Source: Dendrophyllia cribrosa (taxonomy: Eukaryota > Cnidaria > Anthozoa > Scleractinia > Dendrophylliidae). From it: a DNA stretch of 64,000 nucleotides. Positions 55,801-64,000 of the stretch are shown one piece after another (position 1 is the first letter of the stretch; each line of letters begins with the position of its first letter). Under the pieces are notes generated by a model. It did not search any database. It was not told the DNA's origin and saw only the letters and a program-made list of their open reading frames with translations. Made by a program: the position numbers and the translations under genes. The DNA is taken from contig JAJLRJ010000006.1 of assembly GCA_024195265.1 (NCBI GenBank), forward strand, positions 19,228,851 to 19,292,850. The letters run 5' to 3'.

Positions 55801-56450
55801 CCTCTCTGAATTAACGATTATCGTTAATTCTTAAATTGCTCCGAATTAATGATTATAGTTAATTCCGAACACTGTTCCCAGGACATTTCAGAAAAGAAGA
55901 AATAAAAAAAAACATGTTATTTGGACTACGGGATTCGAACCCGGAACTACCGCTACTAGGAACGTCTTCTTACCACTAGACTACCGAACAACAAGGCGAT
56001 GGGAAATTATATCTGCAAGATATTTATTTGAGTCTTACATAGAATATCATTGATCTACAGTGATTAGGCCTAAGCGCTGATTTCAAATGGTTAGCTTTTT
56101 GCTGAGGTTTGGTGATCAAGCTTTTTCATTTACTTTCTAAAATTATTTTCAAGCGAGTGATTTTATAGGCTTACTAAAGGGTGTAGAATAAGCACATGAA
56201 TTTTATTATGTTAAAAAATTGAGGTTTGCTCAACCAGCAGCGTGGTGGTCCAGTGGTTAGACGAGAGGATAAGTCAGCGAAGGGTCGTAGGGTCGTAGGT
56301 TCGAGTCCTGTCCGAACACTAAGGATTGTTCTTTTTCAACAAAAATGCTGATTTCCCAGAATTCCTTTCAGACTGTCAGTGTTCGGAATTAACTATAATC
56401 GTTAATTCGGAGCAATTTAAGAATTAACGATAATCGTTAATTCAGAGAGG
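55801..56450. mobile_element. Palindromic element with two opposed tRNA-like regions
   Basis: Arms of ~72 bp (55801-55873 and 56380-56450) are inverted and each contains a smaller palindrome (GAATTAACGAT/ATCGTTAATTC). Inside, a minus-strand tRNA-like segment (B box at 55931-55941, A box at 55968-55983) and a plus-strand one (A box about 56243-56261, B box 56298-56308) face each other. Neither gives a clean acceptor stem. Confidence 0.85.
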
Positions 56451-57374
56451 AGGACGGGTTGGGTTAAGTGGGTACACATTCTCGTCCACAGAGCCGCTTG
56501 GGCACGAGGACTCGGTCCTCGTACTCAGGCTGCGGCGGTTAAGAGAGCCAAGCGGCTCTGGGGAGAATGATGAGTACATCGTCTTAAGCTTACAAGTCAT
56601 CCACGGCTTTTGAAACATTCAAGTTCTGGGCCAAGTTGCATATTCGTGTTGCCATGAACATCTCAGTGATCCATTTACAAAAAGAACTAGAGACACAGGC
56701 AAACTTTTAGTGTCCTTACGAAAGTAACCGTTAAGTAATACTGGTCAAGGGAAGAGGAAGGGAAGTCATTTCTTGTTACAGTAATAATTAAAACGGCTTT
56801 CTATGTTTTTGATGCATTTCTTTCGTTTTTTCGTCACTGTCATCTTCATTGTTATCATTACTATCAAACGTTTCATCTCCTTCATAAGTAGTTCGTTTCC
56901 TAATGCCGATTATCCTTTCAATAACTTTACGAGTTCGTCTATGGCCTATCTCCTTTCTTACTTTCTTCGTTTATATCTCGTGAATACGGGGACAAATTAT
57001 GCACATTTTCTCTCGTTTCAGCTGTAAACTTTTCTTGGTAACTTCGCTGACCAGTACATGCAGAAGGCTTGGGCATATATGCCCGTTCCAAATGCGATGG
57101 GTAAGAGGGTTGGGACGGGGGTTCGGTGGAGCAAAACGCGTAGGAGAGGCGAGTCAGAAGATTGTTTCGTATTCACGAGTTGGCTGATAGGAGTCTTTGA
57201 TCATTAAACATGACAGACAAAGCATTAACCCAAATGAATCGAACTCATTTTTACTTCAATTGCGAATAAATGTGGCAAGAAAGTATGTAACAGCATTTCG
57301 TTTTTTCTTTGTTGTTGTGTTTTTTTAGATTCCACGTGTGCTGTGTTAGGGTGGGACTCTGCTCTTAACTTGTC
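56451..57374. other. Intergenic, between converging genes
   Basis: No gene was recognised. The part next to 57374 should include PSMA6 3' UTR; no clear minus-strand AATAAA was found. Confidence 0.35.
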
Positions 57375-57432
57375 TCAATCACGCTCAGCAATGGCTACCA
57401 AATGTACATCGATTTCAGCCTCAGTGAGTTTC
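57375..57432 (-). CDS. PSMA6: PSMA6 terminal exon
   Basis: The acceptor CATTGTAG opens [18 protein letters not shown] and a TGA stop (57377-57375), joining the split Lys codon of the preceding exon. Confidence 0.95.
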
Positions 57433-60400
57433 CTACAATGAAATACAAGTACACATGAATGTGACATTGAGAAACTGAAGACACAATTATCACAATATAC
57501 TAAGTAGAGATGTTATGTTCAAAGTACAGCGGCGAACGCACCAGACTTCAGACAAGATACTCAAACGTCCTTTCTTTACCGATAAAGATTGAAATTCCCT
57601 GCGCAGCGGAGATACTTAATGCTAAAATTAAAAATATTGATAAATTTCGACGCTGTTCATAAATTGTTATACCGACGTTTCGGCAATGCGGCCTTCTTCA
57701 GGGAGCTGAGGGCACCAGCATCAGGCGTTAAAACAGAACCGTAAAACACGTTTTGTTTTTGTGAGAATATGTTCTGTTATTCTGTTACTCACTTGAAACG
57801 TGGATTATCAGTTGTGACAATACCAACTTCTAATTCGGATGGTTTGAAATCTGCAGATAACACTGATGACAAACAACTGATGGCAATCTGTGGAAACAAG
57901 TCATCAAACAAAATTATCGGATGAATAAAGGGGTTAGTTTCTGAAGAAACTGTGGTGCGGTGAAACATACTCCTGCTCTGAAACATTTCTTTATTTATTA
58001 CAATTCATGGCTAAAATAGAACTAAATTACATTACAAAAAAAAAAAAAATTGTAGACTAGAGATAGCCATAGGAGGTCCGCAAAAGAGTCCTAGACCCCA
58101 TTCTAGGCGGACCCCCAATGTTTAAATCACATTGAAAAGATTAATAAAAAATTTTTATACTAAGATTAAAATTACAAATTACAATTACAAATTATTTCTA
58201 ACTGGCGATAATATTCTAAATTATTCAATCATTCGGCGTTATATGATAACCATCGGTGGCCAAACCCGGTTATATAAACAAGGAAACGACCGTCAACGAA
58301 CTTAGTCTGTGACCAGAGACAATTGTTCTAACCAGCGAATAATGATTACAAACCGCGTGATCCCCTGCAATGGCCATTCAGTGAGATATGAGCTTTTATT
58401 TTACTTTGAAGTTGAATTTTAGTTCTCAGGTTGTCCAAACAGTTATTTATACTGCAGTGGAATCATCCGTCTCGTAGTTAATTGTGTCTCATATAGATCA
58501 ATATACACACCGACAGTTTGACCGTGTGTATACAGCTATTTCAATTTAGGTTGTCGGATGAGAGCTTCAAGCATACGCAACGAGACCGCAAGGTACTTTG
58601 GGATTTTTATGTACGTTGTCATAGAGAAATGAAAAATGTAAAAACGAAGAATGAAAAAAGACCAATAGGAATTAGTTAAACATACAAATAACAATAGCCG
58701 CTGCACGCTTAATTTAAATTAACAATAGCCGCTGCACGCTTAATCGTGCCGCGTGTCGCTGTGAATGATGATTAAGCTAATTAATTCCTATTTGGCTTTT
58801 TTCATTTTTCATTTTTCTATGACAACGTTACTGCAATTATGTGTATACAATAAATTGACCAAAGCAATTTAAAATACCTCGTCCATACAGCAAAGGCAAA
58901 CATTTATGGTGCTAACATCTACCTCACTCATTGCACTAACAAACGCAAAAACCGCGAACTAAGCTAAGGGGCCGATTACATGGCGAATTTCAGCCCGGTT
59001 GACCGGGCTGAGATTTCAGCCCGGCTTCCGAAATAAATCCTCTTAAAATGAAGTTAGCGATTACATGAACAAAGTTTCAGCCCGGGCTGAAAATTCCAGC
59101 CCGGTTTCAGACGGTCAAACGGGCTGAAATTCGCTATGTAATCGCATCAGAATTTCAGCCCGGGCTGAAAAGTGAATTTGGGCACGCGCAGTCGAATCTG
59201 CGACGCCATTTTGATTATCGTTATCAATCTTCCCGCGTAATTTCAAACTTGGCGCCCGGGCTGAAATCTCAGCCCGGGCTGAAATTTGTCATGTAATCAC
59301 AACGAAATTTCAGCCCGGTTGACCGGGCTGAGATTTCAGCCCGGCTTCCGAAATAAATCCTCTTAAAATGAAGTTAGCGATTACATGAACAAAGTTTCAA
59401 CCCGGGCTGAAAATTCCAGCCCGGTTTCAGAAACCGGGCTGGAATTTTCAGCCTGGCCAAACGGGCTGAAATTCGCCATGTAATCGCATCAGAATTTCAG
59501 CCCGGGCTGAAAAGTGAATTTGGGCGCGCGCAGTCGAATCTGCGACGCCATTTTGATTATCGTTATCAATCTTCCCGCGTAATTTCAAACTTGGCGCCCG
59601 GGCTGAAATTTGTCATGTAATCACAACGAAATTTCAGCCCGGTTGACCGGGCTGAAATTCGCCATGTAATCGGCCCCTAAGACCAATTTACGACTACCCA
59701 TAGTTACTTGCGGTCTCGTTGCGTATGCTTGAAGCTCTCATCCGACAACCTAAATTGAAATAACTGTAGAGAGGAAGCATCAAGACTACAACTAAGCAGA
59801 TAGTTCGTCTACTAGTTCGTCTGTTTGTCCGTCTTTTGGTAAATCTTTGCTTACAATTATTGCCCGACTACCATATGCACCCCACTGCTCAATTATAGTA
59901 CATTTAATTTTTCTCTGGAAATTTGAGCGCGATATACCGGCTATTGTAGATACTCTTTGTGCAATGCTGTTTTAAGAACTTGGAATTTTACAAAGAATGT
60001 ATGGCTCGTGGTCGCTGTTGTCACCCAACAGCTTTGCAGTTTTTGATAGCTGATATTTCCTTAACATTATAATAATATAGAAGGTTTATTCGTACATCGA
60101 GCATAAAAATGAATTACAAAGTGTTAAAAAAGTCAGAAAATATTTACAAAAGGCGTCATCAACCAGGACTGGGTTACATGCAAAGAGCTAAAAATGTGTA
60201 GCTTAACAAGCCCTTTCAACTTTGGAAGTCAATTCGTATTTAGCAGGATGCCTTCTCTTTGTAAATTCATATGTTAATGAAACAAAATATACACCTATAC
60301 ACAGACGAATTATCAGACTGACTAAAAATGCTTGTCCAAGTCCGCCCAGACAGATTAGCCATCTATAGTTTAAATTCAGCCATAAATGTCACTGACCAAC

Positions 60401-62342
60401 AGTCCTTTTCAGGACCACCATCACCCGGATGATCACATTTACTACATAATACTGAAATTATCAAACTACTCAAAATTACACATTGGACAGGAGGATCCCA
60501 CCAGCCTTTTGAGCCTTTTACCCTCACAACTCCAGCAATATCACTGCAAGTGGCCCATATAAGGGCACACTTTTTGCAAACCATTTTGTGTATGAGCACT
60601 ACATGTGTTTATTTTGTGAACAAGAACATTAACTTTTGTTAACAAATGGACAGAGAGAACAAAGCATTCTAAGAACTTGTAAAAATTTACAACCACCAAA
60701 CCTTGGTTTCTACTTTAAACCTAAGAGGTTTCTTATCAAAGAATTTCAAAAGCAGCAATGTTAAAAAGAATACTCACACAAAGATAAGTAGTGATAAGTT
60801 ACCACAGATTGGAAAGTGTATTCTAACACTTGATAGGACGTTAACCACTGTATAAAGGTTTAACAAAAATTGGAAAATGTTATTTGTTTTACCTCAATGG
60901 TTTCACTTTGTGTCCATGCATGTTTTTTCTTGATTTTCTTTTCAAGAAAGCTGTTTGCTTCTGTTTGCTTAACACCAACACTGCAACCTTTGAATCCACA
61001 GTAATAACCAGCAGGATCTGTTTTGTAAAGTTGTGGTCCTTTCTCTTCGTCAATACCAATCAGAATCATACCTGGAAAAGAACACCAAACAAATCATGAA
61101 AATATACACAACACATGCTAAAAAGGATATAAACCAATTAACTGACTTCATATTATGCCAATAATACAGAAGTCAAGACAAAATGAATACCAGAAATGGA
61201 AAGCACACTAGTAGAAGAGAAAAATCTAAGACACTGAGAAAAATCTCCTTGGGTTCATATGTCCACTTTGACATCATCCCATAGTATATTGCAGAGCAAT
61301 CAACTGCCAGTTGCTATGAGATAACAGACAACTCAACATCTCAAAGAACTAATGAAGTGACCTAAACACCTCATTGTTTGTGAACTATATGAGGTTTTAT
61401 TAAGCATGATGTTCTTTTGTTCTTGAGATGCAGGGTATCTGTCAGTTCCATATTATATTTTGGTAGCATTAGTTTCAAAAGTACAGTTGAATCTCCTCTA
61501 AAGGACACCTCTCTATGACAAATATTTGTTTTAATGAAATGTAAAGGTCGCCACTTGCTTGCCATAAAATAAATTTAGTGTGGTTGCCATGTACTCTACC
61601 CTAGTTTTGGTTATTTCTTTATTTCTACCCTAACTCAATTTCCTTATAAAGATGGGAAGCCGATGATCTTTTACAGTGTGACACGCCTTACCATGAGCAC
61701 CCAAGAAACTTTTTTACAAGTTAGCCAATCAGAGAGCTTGAATTCAATAATTATTGATGGGCAGGCCTCCTCGCAAAGTTGAGCCCGATGAAATGTAATC
61801 TTGTCACTTTGTGTTTATCACAGGAGTGTTAAGTTAGTTACAAAATATGGAGATTTTATTCACTTTATTGCTTCACATGTATCCCCAGTTACGAAAATGA
61901 TTATAAGCAAAGTGATATCATGTAAACTTGTAAAAAAAGTTTGTTGGGTGCTCAAAAAAGAAACAAAATATTGACAAGCAGATGCTATCATTGCCTGAAA
62001 GTCAGTGTTTGATGATTTGAGTTTTGTTAGGTTTTTGCAGGTTTCTTTTAAAATCAATCAGGGCCATTTTTGTGAATTCTAATCCCTGCAAAAATAAAAG
62101 GGTATGTTTTCTTGTCTTTACTTCTGATCTATTTACTCTAGAGCTGTACAAGGCTGTACAAGGTTAAGAAGAGAACAGAAACTTACTACATCCCAGAGGT
62201 CGCATCTCAGCATTTTGAGTGTATACTTGTGAAATGTCAGCAATTCTTTTACAAAGCATGTCCACTGGAATTTCATAGCCATATTTATATTTCCAGTTAG
62301 CAGCCTCATATCTAGCCCTTTGAACCTGGGAACGTGAATCGG
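57375..62342 (-). CDS. PSMA6: 20S proteasome subunit alpha type 6 (PSMA6), last four coding exons
   Basis: An alpha-ring subunit of the 20S proteasome core; it does not itself cleave peptides but shapes the gated ring. Minus-strand exons are 62342-62187, 61071-60893, 57887-57793 and 57432-57375. GT-AG borders join in phase to ~161 residues ending [17 protein letters not shown]. The order matches human PSMA6: [79 protein letters not shown] and [19 protein letters not shown]. The missing ~85 N-terminal codons must lie beyond 64000, since nothing in 62343-64000 matches. No lesion; probably functional. Confidence 0.95.
57678..57701 (-). ncRNA. Hammerhead-like motif (e) in the last PSMA6 intron
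   Basis: On the minus strand (sense to PSMA6) CTGAAGA, stem GGC/GCC, then GAAACGTC. It matches the catalytic core of Penelope-type hammerheads. No other Penelope sequence was identified around it. Confidence 0.45.
57793..57887 (-). CDS. PSMA6: PSMA6 penultimate exon
   Basis: TTTCCACAG acceptor and AA|GTGAGT donor, encoding [19 protein letters not shown] to NPRF. Confidence 0.96.
57990..58210 (-). repeat. Possible LINE 3'-end remnant in PSMA6 intron
   Basis: Contains an A run (58037-58050) and GTCCGCAAAAGAGTCC, mirrored loosely by CTAGGCGGACCC, with no coding part. The assignment is weak and based on tail-like composition. Confidence 0.3.
58613..58828. mobile_element. Small MITE (TIR ACGTTGTCATAG)
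   Basis: ACGTTGTCATAGAGAAATGA is mirrored by TTTCTATGACAACGT. It carries a 32-bp-spaced direct repeat of CAATAGCCGCTGCACGCTTA. Confidence 0.8.
58968..59677. mobile_element. Dimeric Harbinger-like MITE (TAA duplication), rich in CAGCCCGG palindromes
   Basis: GGGGCCGATTACATGGCGAA at the left is mirrored at the right, with TAA at 58965-58967 and 59678-59680. The inside is two head-to-tail ~320-bp units (58991 and 59311 starts) plus a third partial end at 59635. Each is full of TTTCAGCCCGGGCTGAAA-type palindromes. Confidence 0.85.
59770..60892. other. PSMA6 intron, no other gene recognised
   Basis: The minus frame at 60363-60599 has CxxC-like cysteines but no recognised family or splice logic. 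Confidence 0.4.
60893..61071 (-). CDS. PSMA6: PSMA6 exon encoding [16 protein letters not shown]
   Basis: CTTTTCCAG acceptor, GAG|GTAAAA donor, 59 codons plus a split Ser codon. Includes [11 protein letters not shown] and the [13 protein letters not shown] region. Confidence 0.97.
61680..61954. mobile_element. MITE M2, copy 2, right end truncated
   Basis: Matches 43204-43460 (GTTAGCCAATCAGAGAGC, GGGCAGGCCT, TTGTTGGGTGCTCA) with several small insertions. The terminal GTAAGGCGCGTC is missing. Confidence 0.85.
62187..62342 (-). CDS. PSMA6: PSMA6 exon encoding [19 protein letters not shown]
   Basis: CACTGTAG acceptor and TGTA|GTAAGT donor, 51 full codons ending NAEMRPLGC. The Ala codon is shared with an upstream exon outside the window. 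Confidence 0.97.
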
Positions 62343-62572
62343 CTACAGTGCAAACAATAAAACAAAGTTAACATTAGTACATTATTGAAATTCATTGATA
62401 ATTCCTATGACCAATAATCAGCTATGATCTAGTGCATGTAAAACTCCTCTTTTGCAGCTGCAAAAGACACATCCTCATCCCCTACCAATCAGAATTCATT
62501 CATTGTGCATAAAAATTGGAAAGGTTTGAGGGTTATTAGCAAGACATATTTTACCATTAAATAGTGCCAGAC

Positions 62573-63052
62573 CTGTCACATGCCTAACCATCCTCAAACT
62601 AGGGAGAGTGCCAGACTTGACACATGCCTAACCCTACTCAAACTAGGGAGTGCCAGACCTGTCACATGCCTAACCCTATTCAAACTAGGGAGAGTGCCAG
62701 ACCTGTCACATGCCTAACCCTATTCAAACTAGGGAGAGTGCCAGACCTGTCACATGCCTAACCCTACTCAAACTGGGGAGAGTGCCAGACCTGTCACATA
62801 CCTAACCCTATTCAAACAAGTGAGAGTGCCAGACCTGTCACATGCTTAACCCTACTTAAACTAGGAAGAGTGCCAGACCTGTCACATGCCTAACCCTACT
62901 CAAACTAGGGAGAGTGCCAGACCTGTCACATACCTAACCCTATTCAAACAAGTGAGAGTGCCAGACCTGTCACATGCTTAACCCTACTTAAACTAGGAAG
63001 AGTGCCAGACCTGTCACATGCTCAACCCTACTCAAACTAGCGAGAGTGCTAG
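62573..63052. repeat. 44-bp tandem repeat, ~11 copies
   Basis: The unit includes GTGCCAGACCTGTCACATGC and CTAACCCTACTCAAACTAGG. Copy differences are few. It lies in the PSMA6 intron upstream of 62342. Confidence 0.95.
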
Positions 63053-63071
63053 ACGGGTCGGTACAAAACGT

Positions 63072-63248
63072 GGACCCCTCATTCTGGACCCCCCATTTGG
63101 ACCCCATCTGGACCCCCATCTGGACCCCATCTGGACCCCTTCTGGACCCCCATCTGGACCCCCATCTGGACCCCCCATCTGGACCCCCCATCTGGACCCC
63201 TTCTGGACCCCCATCTGGACCCCTTCCGGACCCCCATCTGGACCCCCT
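63072..63248. repeat. ~12-bp GC-rich minisatellite (GGACCCCCATCT)
   Basis: About 15 units with length variants of the C run. It leaves several frames open on both strands (Gly-Pro-Pro-Ser, Trp-Thr-Pro), producing spurious ORFs. Confidence 0.95.
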
Positions 63249-63284
63249 CTTTTTCTTCTAGGAAATGGCCAAATGACAATTTTG

Positions 63285-63451
63285 AATAGACCAATTTCGA
63301 TATATTAAAATTCATACTTGGCTCCAAGGCTTGGGGGAATAAAACAAAGGAAATGAATAATTCAACGCTGAACCTCGATGTGATTTCTTTGTTTTATTCC
63401 CCCAAGCCTCGGAGCCAAGTATGAATTTTAATATATTGAAATTGGTCTATT
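63285..63451. mobile_element. Foldback repeat
   Basis: AATAGACCAATTTCGATATA and TTCATACTTGGCTCCAAGGC are mirrored at 63378-63451, with ~20 bp between arms. Confidence 0.9.
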
Positions 63452-64000
63452 AAAACATGTGTGCAAAGTAGGAAAAATGTTTAAAAAAATATATTAAAAT
63501 TGAAATAAATAAAAGATAAAAACAACTGGGCAACTGGAAAAGGAACTGAAGAGGGCTATAAAAAATTACACATTTGTCACATTCCACTTTCCATTTATAA
63601 TACATGTAATGCTACACTATTTCCACTCAGTGTTCCATTCCGTTGAAGCACTGGGCGGTTAGTGTTCAGGTTTCTTTATTATTTGATGTAGAATCTGGTA
63701 TTTTCGGAGACCATCGTTATTTGTTTTTGTAGTTTCCAAGTGGGCAAATGCTCCTGTTATCACACATAGTCGACAGCAAGATGTTCTAACTGCCCAGTGC
63801 TTCAACGGAATGGAACACTGAGTGGAATAGTGTAGCATTACATGTATTATAAACAGAAAGTGGAATGTGACAAATGTGTAATTTTTTTATAGCGCTCTTC
63901 AGTTCCTTTTCAAGTTGCCCAGTTGTTTTTATCTTCTATTTATTTCAATTTTAATATTATTTTTTTAACATTTTTTCCTACTTTGCACACATGTTTTAAT
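63449..64000. mobile_element. Long hairpin repeat reaching the window end
   Basis: Arms of ~213 bp (63449-63662 and 63786-64000) are highly alike. They start ATTAAAACATGTGTGC, end GCACACATGTTTTAAT and share GTTCCATTCCGTTGAAGCAC. The ~120-bp loop is unique. Non-coding. Confidence 0.9.

Larger units (their letters stand above)
58531..59769. mobile_element. Outer inverted-repeat element hosting two others
   Basis: Arms of ~68 bp (58531-58601 and 59703-59769), about 96% alike, share GAGAGCTTCAAGCATACGCA. Inside lie the 58613-58828 and 58968-59677 elements. Confidence 0.88.

Noticed and set aside
55924..56325. Two apparent tRNA genes
   Set aside because: A and B boxes are present, but the acceptor stems do not pair and both lie inside a palindromic mobile element, so they are tRNA-derived, not tRNA genes.
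56803..57027. Phe/Ile-rich ORF resembling a membrane protein
   Set aside because: The hydrophobicity follows from T-rich DNA; there is no start context, homology or splice support.
60363..60599. Cys-containing minus-strand ORF in a PSMA6 intron
   Set aside because: Scattered CxxC pairs only; no recognised fold, no convincing splice sites and no repeat homology to support a gene.
62573..63052. CCTAACCCTA-like telomeric motif in the 44-bp array
   Set aside because: The motif appears once per 44-bp unit and not in uninterrupted TTAGGG runs, so it is not telomeric DNA.
63018..63327. Overlapping proline-, tryptophan- and glycine-rich ORFs on both strands
   Set aside because: They are forced by the 12-bp minisatellite, which lacks stops in several frames; there is no start context or splice support.
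62343..64000. Missing N-terminal exons of PSMA6
   Set aside because: The minus strand was read for the conserved start region and the segment before the ADSR motif; only tandem and hairpin repeats are present, so these exons must lie beyond the window.

Overview
This window looks like animal genomic DNA, most likely from an anthozoan cnidarian such as a stony coral. The basis is indirect: intron-rich homologues of animal housekeeping genes, AT-rich introns, and a dense mix of Gypsy, Penelope-like, L1/Tx1-like and CR1/L2-like retroelements with hAT-, piggyBac-, Harbinger- and pogo-like non-autonomous DNA transposons. No species-specific marker was seen.

Two host genes are well supported. On the + strand, 20936-42160 encodes a metal-dependent Ser/Thr phosphatase of the PPM1A/PPM1B (PP2C) family, in five clear exons plus an inferred two-codon terminal exon (about 379 residues in total). 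On the - strand, 62342-57375 holds the last four coding exons of proteasome subunit alpha type 6 (PSMA6). Its first ~85 codons are not in the window. The two genes converge.

Layout. 1-4045: 3' part of a Gypsy LTR retrotransposon (one pol frame with two in-frame stops, polypurine tract, 3' LTR). 4250-8266: small inverted-repeat elements, some nested. 8277-14360: a 6-kb satellite of 20-bp subunits arranged in 60-bp and 80-bp higher-order units. 14406-19000: one exon-like pocket, then nested Penelope-like remnants with a GIY-YIG fragment and hammerhead-like motifs. 19115-20012: 3' end of a CR1/L2-like LINE. 20016-42962: the phosphatase gene. Its 8.5-kb second intron records several insertions that can be checked against paralogous empty sites in the same intron. 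43204-48526: MITEs and a 5'-truncated LINE lying between two near-identical 235-bp direct repeats. 49267-56450: more MITEs, including one inserted in another and two elements holding tRNA-like promoter boxes. 57375-62342: PSMA6 with repeat-filled introns. 62573-64000: a 44-bp tandem array, a 12-bp array and two abutting hairpin repeats.

The strongest observations concern mobile-element history. Several short element families end at TTAA and three share a GGTGG terminus, with no piggyBac transposase visible. Insertions and their empty sites can be read against each other inside the window. No bacterial-type operon, CRISPR array or functional tRNA/rRNA gene was found.
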